This document shows positions 6,610-14,218 of a DNA stretch of 35,942 bases, piece by piece. The DNA is from Oscillospiraceae bacterium (GTDB lineage: Bacteria > Bacillota > Clostridia > Oscillospirales > Oscillospiraceae), in NCBI GenBank assembly GCA_017380435.1, contig JAFODZ010000002.1, positions 1-35,942 of the forward strand, in the 5' to 3' direction. The translations under genes and the position numbers were made by a program. How positions within the stretch are numbered: the stretch's first letter is position 1; every line of letters begins with the position of its first letter. Under the pieces are notes generated by a model, which saw nothing but the letters and a program-made list of their open reading frames with translations, did not search any database and was not told where the DNA came from.

Positions 6610-7713
6610 TTGTTGAAATATTGGCGTGGTTATCTGATTGCGGCCGTCCTGTTTGCCTGCAATTTTGCATTGGTAGGATTTTGTAAGGGGCATGTCCAGT
6701 TGGTGGATATGTTCTACCCCTATGTTGACCGCATTGTTATGGATTATCTGGCTAACTGGAGCGCAGGCTTTGCCGGAAGCTTATGGCAGACCGGTGTGGT
6801 GTTCCTGGCAGTGCTGTTGCTGGGCAGCGCGGTGCTGATGATCGCACTGCGGTGGAATCCTGTCCAGTGGTTTGGCTGGGTGCTGACTGCGGCGGGCATT
6901 TTGGTTCTGCTGAACACCGGCATCTACGGCATCAATGCGTATGCCGGCCCGATTTCCGAGGATGTGCGGCTGAGCGTGAATGAGTATTCCTCCGGCTCTT
7001 TGGAGCGGGCGGCTTCCTACTATGGCCAAATGGCTACGGAATATGCCAAAAAAGTGAAACGCACAGGAAAATATGCAGATTTTTCTGATTTTGATACCCT
7101 GGCAGAGCAGGCAGCTAAAGGCTACACCGTGCTGACCTATGAGCGGGGCATCCCCATTTTCAGCGGTACGACAGTCCCTGTGAAGAAGCAGGGATGGATG
7201 GGCCGTGCTGACGGAAAAACCGGTATGACCGTGGGTCTGACCGGCGAATCTGCAGTCAATCCCGATGTGCCCGAGGTAGGTCTGCCTTTTGCAATTTGCC
7301 ACGAAATGAATCACAGAATGTGCATCTACAACGATTCCGATGCCAGCTTCGGCGCATTTTTGGCCTGCACAGCCAATTCCTCCCACGAATTCATTTATTC
7401 CGGTTATTTGATGGCTTTCCGGACTTGTTACAACGCCCTGGCAGGAATCGATAGCCAGCTTGGCCGTGACAGTCTGAACCGGGTAATGGCTTATGTGAGC
7501 GATGATGTGATGAACGACATGGCGCAGTATAACACCTTCTTCGGCGAGGATGCGCAGCAGGTGGATGAACAGCTGACCAATTTGCTGGTAAGCTGGCATG
7601 TCCAGGAGATTGCCCAGTACGGCGAGGACGAGGAAGAGGATGTCTTTGACCCCATGGACGAGTCCGACGAGCGGTTCCAGGATATTCTGAACCCCAGCAG
7701 AACCGGTGGCTGA
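6610..7713 (+). CDS. DUF3810 membrane-bound putative metalloprotease
   Basis: A 367-residue protein with three hydrophobic segments (about residues 7-27, 56-76 and 84-105) and then an extracytosolic domain containing ICHEMNHRM, an HExxH zinc motif with H231, E232 and H235. The order of membrane helices followed by an HExxH domain and FIYSGYLMAF matches the DUF3810 family. The acidic residue that usually follows the motif appears here as SDASFGAFLAC, where relatives tend to have Glu, so the third zinc ligand is uncertain. The start is TTG at 6610, or TTG at 6613 after GAGGAGG (6598-6604) with better spacing. The acidic tail (EDEEEDVFDPMDESDE) is unusual. The stop overlaps the rsmG start (TGATG), so the two are translationally coupled. 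Confidence 0.75.
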   Translation: MLKYWRGYLIAAVLFACNFALVGFCKGHVQLVDMFYPYVDRIVMDYLANWSAGFAGSLWQTGVVFLAVLLLGSAVLMIALRWNPVQWFGWVLTAAGILVLLNTGIYGINAYAGPISEDVRLSVNEYSSGSLERAASYYGQMATEYAKKVKRTGKYADFSDFDTLAEQAAKGYTVLTYERGIPIFSGTTVPVKKQGWMGRADGKTGMTVGLTGESAVNPDVPEVGLPFAICHEMNHRMCIYNDSDASFGAFLACTANSSHEFIYSGYLMAFRTCYNALAGIDSQLGRDSLNRVMAYVSDDVMNDMAQYNTFFGEDAQQVDEQLTNLLVSWHVQEIAQYGEDEEEDVFDPMDESDERFQDILNPSRTGG

Positions 7714-8414
7714 TGATGAAAATGGAACAAACACTCCGAAAGGAGCTTCCTAACTTAAAACTGGAGCTTTCTGAGCAGACCCAAAAGACCCTTTGCAATT
7801 TTGGTATGGCGGTAGTGGAGCAGAACAAAGTGATGAATCTGACGGCCATCACCGAACCGGATGCGGTGGCAAAGCTGCATTTGCTGGACAGCTTGACGGT
7901 GCTGTGCGCCCAGGATCTGAAGGGCAAAAAAGTGATTGATGTAGGCTGCGGCGCAGGATTCCCCGGCGTACCGCTGAAAATTGCCTGTCCGGAAATGGAT
8001 TTGACGCTGCTGGATTCTTTAGGCAAGCGGATGAACTGGCTGCAGGAGATCCTGCCGACTTTGGGCGTAGATGCAAAGTACCGCATCGCCCGGGCAGAGG
8101 AGGCTGTGGCAGACTGCCGGGAGCAGTATGATTTCGCCACCAGCCGGGCGGTGGCACGGCTGCCGATTTTACTGGAATTGACGGCCCCCTATGTAAAGGT
8201 GGGTGGGGCGGTTTTGGCTATGAAGGGTGCAGCGGCAGAGGAAGAATTGGCTGAATCCCAAAAGGCCATTCGGGCGCTGGGATTGAAGCTGGAAAAGGTG
8301 GAAAAATTCCCTATCGACGGCACATCTCATGCGGTGATCGTGCTGCGCAAAGTGGCACCTACGCCGAAGCAGTACCCCCGCCGGTACGCAAAAATCAAAC
8401 AAAATCCATTATAA
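7713..8414 (+). CDS. rsmG: 16S rRNA (guanine527-N7)-methyltransferase RsmG
   Basis: A 233-residue SAM-dependent methyltransferase of the GidB/RsmG family, which methylates G527 of 16S rRNA in the 530 loop. Features in order: an N-terminal helical part with MNLTAITEPDAVAKLHLLDS (about 46-65, the family signature), the SAM-binding glycine loop DVGCGAGFPG (about 76-85), TLLDSLGKRMNWL, the SRAVA motif (about 148) and the closing PRRYAKIKQNPL that typifies the family. The start ATG overlaps the DUF3810 stop as TGATG; a second ATG follows immediately. Downstream is a composite palindromic element rather than a clear terminator. Its usual partner mnmG is absent here. Confidence 0.95.
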   Translation: MMKMEQTLRKELPNLKLELSEQTQKTLCNFGMAVVEQNKVMNLTAITEPDAVAKLHLLDSLTVLCAQDLKGKKVIDVGCGAGFPGVPLKIACPEMDLTLLDSLGKRMNWLQEILPTLGVDAKYRIARAEEAVADCREQYDFATSRAVARLPILLELTAPYVKVGGAVLAMKGAAAEEELAESQKAIRALGLKLEKVEKFPIDGTSHAVIVLRKVAPTPKQYPRRYAKIKQNPL

Positions 8415-8452
8415 AAATAAAGCTGTTTTATAAAGATAGCAGCATACAAAAA

Positions 8453-8555
8453 TGTCATTGCGAACCAGTGACCGATGTCACTGGTGTGGCAATCCGTAAT
8501 ATACCCATTGGAAAACGGATTCCCACGCCAGTGTGCGCACTGGCTCGGAATGACA
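8453..8555. repeat. Composite palindromic element TGTCATTGCGAA...CTCGGAATGACA, copy 2
   Basis: The short form of the element at 1014-1142. The left end TGTCATTGCGAACCAGTGAC-cgat-GTCACTGGTGTGGCAATCC and the right end GGATTCCCACGCCAGTGTGCGCACTGGCTCGGAATGACA each contain a complete hairpin. The left and right ends also complement each other. It fills the gap between the convergent genes rsmG and the desulfidase gene and may act as a bidirectional terminator. Confidence 0.8.
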
Positions 8556-8593
8556 TAATTTTTTGTATTCTGTCTTTAAAAACAGCCTTTTTG

Positions 8594-9865
8594 TTATTTA
8601 CCGATCATGAGTTTCACAATTTCAGCATCGGTTTGCTTCATACCCACCTTGCCGATATAGCCGACCGAGCTGATGGTGTGTCCGGCATCGTCCTGCAAAA
8701 TACCGGAGTTGGCTTCATAAACCTTGCCCTTCATAGCGAGATTGTGCGCCAGCAGTGCAGCATCCAGCGCCGATGCGATCTTGGCAGCGCAGGAAGCCTT
8801 GGCACCGTCGCAGATGATGCCGGGAATGTCGGCAAGGGTGTTGTCAATGGTATCTTTGACCTGCTGCACACTGCCGCCCAGCATATAGGTAATGGCAGCT
8901 CCGGCAGCACAAGAGGCAGAAACAGCTCCGCAGAAGGCGGAGAGCTTCCCCAAATACTCCTTTTGGAATACAGTCAGCAGACTGGAAAAAACAAGACAAC
9001 GGCTGAGCTTTTCCTCGCTGATGCCCAGCTCCCGGGCGTAAATAATAACAGGAACGGTGGAGGCAATACCTTGGTTGCCGCTGCCGGAGGTGATGATCAC
9101 CGGCAAGTCACAGCCATCCATTCTGGCCTCCGAGGCGGCAGCGGTGTAGGCCTTGGCCCGGGTGATGGGACTGCTGGGATAAGTGTCCATAATGGCGGGG
9201 CCGATCCCTAAGCCGTATTTGCCGGTCATACCCTCCTGAGAGATGGCCATATTGCAGGCGATCTGCCGCTGGGTGAAGGGCGTGATATCCGCCAGGGGAA
9301 CTTCGTTGGCAAACTGGTAGATATTTTCAATGCTCAAATGCTCCCGCTCCGCAGGCTGGATCACCTCGGTGGATTGGGGATTTTCGTAGATAACAGCGCC
9401 GTTTTTGGTGATGCGGGCGATATTGGTGTGGTGGTGCTGTACCTCCACGCAGACCTGCTGACCATCTCGCTCCAGCTCGATGATAAAATGCAGCGCGATA
9501 GGGGATTCCAGATATTCCACCCGGCACCGGTGCTGGGATAAAAACTGCCGTGTCTGCTGCAGACCCTCGGCAGTAACGGATTCCAAGACCTCCATGAGCC
9601 GACTGCTGTCACCGCACAGCGCGCCTAAGGTGCAGGCGGCTTCAATACCTACCATACCCTGAGAGTTGGGAATGCGCACGCAGCGGACATTTTTGATCAT
9701 ATTGCCGCTGCAGCGGGCAAGAATTCTGTCCGGGGCGCAGCCTAAAATTTCCCGTCCCCGGGCGGCAGCGTAGGCCAAAGCAATGGGTTCTGTGCAGCCC
9801 ATGGCGGCAATCAGTTCTTCGGATAAAATAGCCAGAAAACTCTGGGTAATGTTGTCAGAAAGCAT
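8594..9865 (-). CDS. cyuA: L-cysteine desulfidase / serine dehydratase alpha-like protein (UPF0597)
   Basis: A 423-residue protein of the YhaM/CyuA (UPF0597) family, which breaks down L-cysteine to pyruvate, ammonia and sulfide through an iron-sulfur centre. Signature pieces: EELIAAMGCTEPIALAYAAA near the N-terminus, CSGNMIKNV, MVGIEAACTLGALCG, ITSGSGNQGIASTVPV in the middle and ICDGAKASCAAKIASALDAA near the end, with several conserved Cys. I start at ATG 9865 because AAGGAGG lies 7 nt upstream. The in-frame TTG at 9898 overlaps the -10 of the promoter at 9899-9926 and so cannot be used. It is monocistronic, divergent from the HAD/kinase fusion gene and convergent with rsmG. The substrate (cysteine or serine) is not decided by sequence alone. 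Confidence 0.85.
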   Translation of the reverse strand: MLSDNITQSFLAILSEELIAAMGCTEPIALAYAAARGREILGCAPDRILARCSGNMIKNVRCVRIPNSQGMVGIEAACTLGALCGDSSRLMEVLESVTAEGLQQTRQFLSQHRCRVEYLESPIALHFIIELERDGQQVCVEVQHHHTNIARITKNGAVIYENPQSTEVIQPAEREHLSIENIYQFANEVPLADITPFTQRQIACNMAISQEGMTGKYGLGIGPAIMDTYPSSPITRAKAYTAAASEARMDGCDLPVIITSGSGNQGIASTVPVIIYARELGISEEKLSRCLVFSSLLTVFQKEYLGKLSAFCGAVSASCAAGAAITYMLGGSVQQVKDTIDNTLADIPGIICDGAKASCAAKIASALDAALLAHNLAMKGKVYEANSGILQDDAGHTISSVGYIGKVGMKQTDAEIVKLMIGK

Positions 9866-9898
9866 GGGAAAACCTCCTTGGCGGAAGAATATATTCAA

Positions 9899-9926
9899 AT
9901 TATATCAAAAAAATAAGATTATGCAA
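9899..9926 (-). promoter_or_regulatory. Promoter of the cysteine desulfidase gene
   Basis: On the minus strand: TTGCAT (complement of 9921-9926), 16 bp, TATAAT (complement of 9899-9904). A perfect -10 lies about 35 nt before the ATG. Confidence 0.65.
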
Positions 9927-9992
9927 GGCTAATGTCGGCCTGAACAAAAGGAAAACATTTCGCGAAAAGCTGTTGCGGCGTGTAAAAATAAG

Positions 9993-10021
9993 TTGCTTTT
10001 ATAGGGAAAATTGAGTAAAAT
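9993..10021 (+). promoter_or_regulatory. Promoter of the HAD/kinase-like fusion gene
   Basis: TTGCTT (9993-9998), 17 bp, TAAAAT (10016-10021), placing the transcript start about 30 nt before the ATG at 10058. Confidence 0.6.
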
Positions 10022-10057
10022 AAAGAAAAATAAAATCTACAGAGAAAGAGGGGTACT

Positions 10058-11182
10058 ATGAACAGAAAATTCAGACTTTCCACAGCGCTGGATATTGACG
10101 ACCTTTTAATGGAGTGCATTCCTTATGCCATCCGTCTTGCAAATGAAAAATACAAATTTGATCCCCCACTGACGATTTATGAGGTGAACCGTTGGGGAAA
10201 ACTGGGCACCCGGGCGGATGTGATTTTTGAGTTTTTCACGCCGGAGTTTTTTGAAACCCAGCCGGTCATCAAGGGCGCGAAGGAATTTGTGCGCAAGCTG
10301 ACCAAAATGACAGAGGTGTATGTATCCACCTCCGTCTATCCCGAGTATATGAGCATCCGCGCCAAGCGGATCATGGAGGAATTTCCCGAAATTCCTCAGA
10401 ATCATATTTATCTGGGTGCAGGCAAGGATAAAATCGATGTGGATATTCTCTTTGACGATGGTATGCATAATGTGTTCCGTTCCAATGCGGCCTATCCTAT
10501 TTTGATGCGCCGCCCCTGGAATCAGGATGCTTCCGGTATGCTGGCGGTCAATACCTACGATGAATTTTTGAAGCTGGTGGAAGTGATCGCCGACAGCTAC
10601 AATCCCAAGCCGGAGCATGGATTCAATGATGAACCGGGCATCCTGGTGCTGGTCGGTCCTTCCGGCGGTGGTAAAAATGAAATTGCCCGTCAGCTGATGA
10701 AAAAATCCCGTGCGTTCCACAAATTGACCAGCTATACCACCGATGCGACGGTGGGAATGCAGAGCGGAGAGCAATATCACTATCTGTCTGTGGATGCCTT
10801 CCACCAAATGTGCGAAAATGGGGAGATGTTTGAATCCACTATGTATGCCGGCCATCACTACGGCTCCTGCAAGAAGGATGTTGAGGAAATTATGGCCAGC
10901 GGCAAGCATGTTTTGACGGTTATGGATATTTGCGGCGCTATGTCTTTAAAGACCCACTTCCCCAATGTGACAACCATCTATGTCCAGCGGGATAAGCAGG
11001 CGTTGCTGGAAAATCTGCTGACAAAGCCTCTGAATCTGGACGAGAAGATCCGCCGGATTATGTCTTTGGAGGCAGAACAGAAGAATGCGGATATCTGCGA
11101 TTATATTATCTCCGGAGACGATCCCCAGCAGGCGGCAAAGGAAATTATCGAAAGCCTGCTGAAAAAGAAAAGAAAGAGATAA
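10058..11182 (+). CDS. Fusion of a HAD 5'-nucleotidase-like domain with a guanylate-kinase-like domain
   Basis: A 374-residue two-domain protein. Residues 1-185 look like the NT5C-type HAD fold: ALDIDDLL (D12 and D14, motif I), VYVSTSVYPEY (Ser/Thr of motif II), then KDKIDVDILFDDG (Lys and the DD of motif IV). Residues 195-374 follow guanylate kinase: P-loop GPSGGGKNE (about 200-208), SYTTDATVG...SGEQYHYLS in place of the GMP-binding TTRxxRxGE loop, GEMFEST, HHYGS, MDICGAMSLK and a final CDYIISGDD. The arginines that hold the GMP phosphate in true kinases are absent, so the substrate or activity may differ. Such a phosphatase-plus-kinase arrangement could balance a nucleotide pool, but that is inference. 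An AGAGG site precedes the ATG. Only 3 nt separate the stop from a 108-bp repeat. Confidence 0.75.
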   Translation: MNRKFRLSTALDIDDLLMECIPYAIRLANEKYKFDPPLTIYEVNRWGKLGTRADVIFEFFTPEFFETQPVIKGAKEFVRKLTKMTEVYVSTSVYPEYMSIRAKRIMEEFPEIPQNHIYLGAGKDKIDVDILFDDGMHNVFRSNAAYPILMRRPWNQDASGMLAVNTYDEFLKLVEVIADSYNPKPEHGFNDEPGILVLVGPSGGGKNEIARQLMKKSRAFHKLTSYTTDATVGMQSGEQYHYLSVDAFHQMCENGEMFESTMYAGHHYGSCKKDVEEIMASGKHVLTVMDICGAMSLKTHFPNVTTIYVQRDKQALLENLLTKPLNLDEKIRRIMSLEAEQKNADICDYIISGDDPQQAAKEIIESLLKKKRKR

Positions 11183-11185
11183 ATA

Positions 11186-11293
11186 AGAATTTATCTTACA
11201 AATTACCCGTAGGGGCGAACTGTGTTCGCCCGCGGGCGTTCAAAGAACGCCCCTACGATCTTATACGATAGTTGATGCTATAAACAATCATTT
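11186..11293. repeat. 108-bp intergenic repeat, right copy (inverted)
   Basis: The reverse complement of 6366-6473 with one apparent mismatch over 108 bp. It begins 3 nt after the stop of the HAD/kinase-like fusion and ends 15 nt before the ATG of the PHP gene, so it occupies the whole gap except the RBS. Its GC-rich double hairpin could terminate or attenuate read-through between the two genes. Confidence 0.9.
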
Positions 11294-11308
11294 AGCATAG
11301 GAGAAAAT

Positions 11309-12163
11309 ATGGTGAAAATTTGTGATTTACACACCCATTCCACATACTCCGACGGAACCTGCACCCCCGCTGAGCTGATCCGGCTGGCGCGGGAAGCGAA
11401 CTTAGAAGCTTTGGCACTGTCCGACCACAATACTGTGGCCGGACTGCCTTCGTTTTTGGCAGCCGCAGAGGGCAGCGGTATTGAGCCGGTTCCCAGCGTG
11501 GAATTTAGCACGGAATTCCAAAATAAAGAGCTGCATATTCTGGCGCTTTATGTGCAGCCGGAGCATTATGCTCCCATCAATGCCCGTTTGCAGGATTTTC
11601 TGGATCGAAAGGATCAAAGCAACTTTGATCTGGTGCAGCGGCTGAAAGCTGCGGGGGTAGAGCTGGATTACGGCACAATTCGGGAAAAGTCCGCGGGTAA
11701 CATCAATCGGGCGGTGATTGCCGCGGAAATGGTAGAGCTTGGCTACTGCGAAAGTATCAAAGAGGCTTTTTCACAGTGGTTGTCGCCGAAGCGCGGTTAT
11801 TATGTGCCGGCGACCAGACCGGATGCTTATGAGACGATCCGTTTTATCAAGTCTATTGGCGCCGTGGCGGTGCTGGCCCATCCTTTTTTGAGCATGGATG
11901 AGTCGCTGCTGCGGGCATTTTTGCCCGAGGCGGTGAATGCCGGACTGGACGGTATGGAAGTATATTACTCCACCTATGACGAGGAACAGACCCGGCTGGC
12001 GTTGGAAATCGCTGCGGAATACGGCCTATTGGGAAGCGGCGGCAGTGATTTTCACGGGCAGAACAAGCCGGATATTTCCATAGGCGTGGGGAAAGGAAAT
12101 CTGTCTATCCCGCTGACCCTGCTGCAGCAGTTAAAGTCCCGCAGAAAGAACATTCTTCCATAA
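11309..12163 (+). CDS. PHP-domain phosphoesterase
   Basis: A 284-residue protein with every PHP metal-binding motif: DLHTHSTYSDGT (residues 6-17), ALSDHNTVAG (about 36-45), PSVEFS (about 63), VLAHPF (about 190) and GSGGSDFHG (about 240-248). It resembles the YciV-type group (3',5'-nucleoside bisphosphate phosphatase / RNase AM), trinuclear-metal enzymes that remove phosphate or 5' nucleotides from short RNA and pAp. Length and motif order fit that group, but the exact substrate is inferred. AGGAG lies 7 nt before the ATG. Its promoter must lie inside or before the 108-bp repeat, or the gene is read through from 10058. Confidence 0.85.
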   Translation: MVKICDLHTHSTYSDGTCTPAELIRLAREANLEALALSDHNTVAGLPSFLAAAEGSGIEPVPSVEFSTEFQNKELHILALYVQPEHYAPINARLQDFLDRKDQSNFDLVQRLKAAGVELDYGTIREKSAGNINRAVIAAEMVELGYCESIKEAFSQWLSPKRGYYVPATRPDAYETIRFIKSIGAVAVLAHPFLSMDESLLRAFLPEAVNAGLDGMEVYYSTYDEEQTRLALEIAAEYGLLGSGGSDFHGQNKPDISIGVGKGNLSIPLTLLQQLKSRRKNILP

Positions 12164-12192
12164 TAGAATTTTGTTTGAAAACATAGAAAGAG

Positions 12193-12230
12193 ACCCCCAT
12201 TTTTCGTTCAAAAAAACGAAAAATAGGGGT
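12193..12230. terminator. Long AT-rich hairpin after the PHP gene
   Basis: The stem ACCCCCATTTTTCGTT / AACGAAAAATAGGGGT (16 bp, one mismatch) has a small A-rich loop. No T-run follows on the plus strand, so it is a poor Rho-independent terminator. It sits just upstream of the -10 at 12253 and could instead be an operator-like site. Confidence 0.4.
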
Positions 12231-12249
12231 AGCAATCCGGGGACGTTTG

Positions 12250-12258
12250 TGTTATAAT
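12250..12258 (+). promoter_or_regulatory. Extended -10 promoter of the RDD gene
   Basis: TGTTATAAT: a perfect TATAAT (12253-12258) with TG at the extended position. No good -35 is visible 17 bp upstream (TAGCAA). Initiation near 12265 rules out the earlier in-frame ATG at 12247 as a start. Confidence 0.5.
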
Positions 12259-12297
12259 ATCGTATGGAAAATTTTCGGTTACTGGAGTAGGATGCCT

Positions 12298-13071
12298 ATG
12301 CACAACGATATACAAAAAGCCAGCCTATGGAAACGGATCGCAGCGGGTATTTTGGATGTGATTCTTTTAGTGGTGCTGGCTACCGGTGTCTGCTGGGCAC
12401 TTTCTGCGGCTCTGGATTACAGCCAATGGTTTGAACGGTCGGAGGAAATTCGGGCAGAATACACCCAAAAATTCAATTTACCGGAAGAATTGACCCAGGA
12501 ATACCTGGATCAGCTGACCCCGGAGGAATATGAAGCATATCTGGAAAAGGTACGGCTGGCTGATGAAGCTGTGAATCAGGATGAAGAAGCCATCCGGGTG
12601 TTTTCCTTGGTTGTGAATCTGTCCTTGCTGATCGCTTCCGGCGGAATTTTACTGAGTATGCTGCTGCTGGAATTTATCGTACCGCTGATTCTTGGAAATG
12701 GACAGACGGTGGGCAAAAAGGTCTTCGCCCTGTGCCTGATCCGCAATGACGGCGTAAAGATCAACACTTTGCAGCTATTTACCCGCTTCCTGCTGGGAAA
12801 ATTTGCCGTAGGTGTGATGATTCCGGTGTATTCGGTAATTATGATTCTTTTAAATGTTGTCAAACCGCTGCTTTTGCTTTTGGCAATTGCCCTTTTGGCA
12901 GCACAGGTGATCTGTTTCGTGGCAACCCGCAATAATTGCTTGCTCCATGATCTGATGGCAGGTACCGTGGTGGTGGATTACAGCAGTCAGCAGATATTTA
13001 AAACAACTGACGATCTGATCGCCTACCAACAAAGAATTGCAGCCGAGCGTGCAGCCCGGCAGAAATATTAA
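12298..13071 (+). CDS. RDD family membrane protein
   Basis: A protein of about 257 residues of the RDD family, small integral membrane proteins sometimes linked to ion or solute transport. Family marks are KRIAAGILDVILLV near the N-terminus (the Arg and first Asp of the RDD name), NGQTVGKKVFAL before the third hydrophobic segment and LLHDLMAGTVVVD near the end. Hydrophobic helices lie at about 14-36, 100-127, 160-205. A charged loop (about 45-95) separates the first two helices. ATG 12298 or 12292 is the start; the GGAG at 12283-12287 does not separate them. The ABC transporter ATPase begins 41 nt downstream with no clear promoter or terminator between, so co-transcription is possible. Confidence 0.75.
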   Translation: MHNDIQKASLWKRIAAGILDVILLVVLATGVCWALSAALDYSQWFERSEEIRAEYTQKFNLPEELTQEYLDQLTPEEYEAYLEKVRLADEAVNQDEEAIRVFSLVVNLSLLIASGGILLSMLLLEFIVPLILGNGQTVGKKVFALCLIRNDGVKINTLQLFTRFLLGKFAVGVMIPVYSVIMILLNVVKPLLLLLAIALLAAQVICFVATRNNCLLHDLMAGTVVVDYSSQQIFKTTDDLIAYQQRIAAERAARQKY

Positions 13072-13112
13072 GTTAGCAATTAAAAAACATATAGAACAGG
13101 AAGGATATTTGT

Positions 13113-14207
13113 ATGAAAGTAGTACTGCAAAATCTGACAAAAATCTTCCCCAGCCGGGACAAAAAGGCCGGTGGCGAGGTGGTAGCTGTTAACGACTTCA
13201 CCTTTGAAATCCCCGATGGCAAGCTTATCGGCCTTCTGGGCCCCTCCGGCTGCGGCAAGTCCACCACACTGTACATGATCAGTGGCTTGCAGAAGCCTAC
13301 CTCCGGTAAGATCTTCTTCGGCGAAGACGATGTTACCACGCTGGCAACGGAAAGCCGCGGCATCGGTCTGGTGTTCCAGAACTATGCACTGTACCCCCAC
13401 ATGACCGTCAAGCAGAACATCCTCTTCCCCCTGGAAAACCTGAAGGGCAAGGATAAGCTGACCAAGACCGAGATGCAGGAGCGGGCACTGGAAGTTGCCA
13501 AGCTGGTGCAGATCGACGAATTGATGGACCGCAAGCCCAGCGAGCTGTCCGGCGGTCAGCAGCAGCGTGTGGCAATCGCCCGTGCGCTGGTTAAGATGCC
13601 CCGCGTTCTGCTCCTTGACGAGCCTCTGTCCAACCTGGACGCCCGTCTGCGTCTGCAGACCCGTGAGGAGATCCGCCGCATTCAGAAGGAAACCGGTATC
13701 ACCACCATTTTCGTTACCCACGACCAGGAAGAGGCTATGTCCATCTCCGATATGATCGTGGTTATGAAGCTGGGCGTTCTGCAGCAGATTGGCAAGCCCC
13801 AGGATGTGTATGATGATCCTGTCAACCTGTTTGTTGCCAAGTTCCTGGGCACACCTCCCATCAATGTGCTGGAAGGCCGCATTGCGAACGGCAAAATCTG
13901 CGTTGGCGACGCTGCTATCGGCGAGGCTGCCGGCGTTGAGGATCAGGACATTTACATCGGTATCCGTCCCGAAGGCTTCGAACTGGATGCCAACGGCGCT
14001 CTGGAATGCAAGCTGAGCAATGTGGAAGTTATGGGCCGCGATGTGAGCATCGTATCCACCCACGAAGCTTCCCTGAACCCCGTGATCCGCTCCATCATCG
14101 ATGCTGACAACAAGATCGACCTTTCCGCAGAAACTGTTCGCTTCAATATCAAGCCTCATAAGCTCTTTGTATTCAACAAGGAAACTGAAAAGCGCATCTA
14201 TTGGTGA
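13113..14207 (+). CDS. ABC transporter ATPase of the MalK/MsmK/UgpC type
   Basis: A 364-residue ATPase powering the importer encoded by the next three genes. It shows Walker A GPSGCGKST (residues 43-51), the Q-loop VFQNYALYPHM, the signature LSGGQQQR (about 147-154), Walker B VLLLDEP (about 168-174), DARLR of the D-loop and the H-loop VTHDQEEA. The C-terminal part (about 240-364, with YIGIRPEGFEL) is the OB/TOBE regulatory domain typical of the CUT1 sugar importers' shared ATPases. GGAAGG precedes the ATG. The permease gene follows after 11 nt. Which sugar or other solute is carried cannot be read from this subunit. Confidence 0.93.
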   Translation: MKVVLQNLTKIFPSRDKKAGGEVVAVNDFTFEIPDGKLIGLLGPSGCGKSTTLYMISGLQKPTSGKIFFGEDDVTTLATESRGIGLVFQNYALYPHMTVKQNILFPLENLKGKDKLTKTEMQERALEVAKLVQIDELMDRKPSELSGGQQQRVAIARALVKMPRVLLLDEPLSNLDARLRLQTREEIRRIQKETGITTIFVTHDQEEAMSISDMIVVMKLGVLQQIGKPQDVYDDPVNLFVAKFLGTPPINVLEGRIANGKICVGDAAIGEAAGVEDQDIYIGIRPEGFELDANGALECKLSNVEVMGRDVSIVSTHEASLNPVIRSIIDADNKIDLSAETVRFNIKPHKLFVFNKETEKRIYW

Positions 14208-14218
14208 GGTGACGGAAT

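Noticed and set aside
7391..8140. A 249-codon minus-strand frame across DUF3810 and rsmG
   Set aside because: It is antisense to two well-supported genes and shows no domain or RBS.
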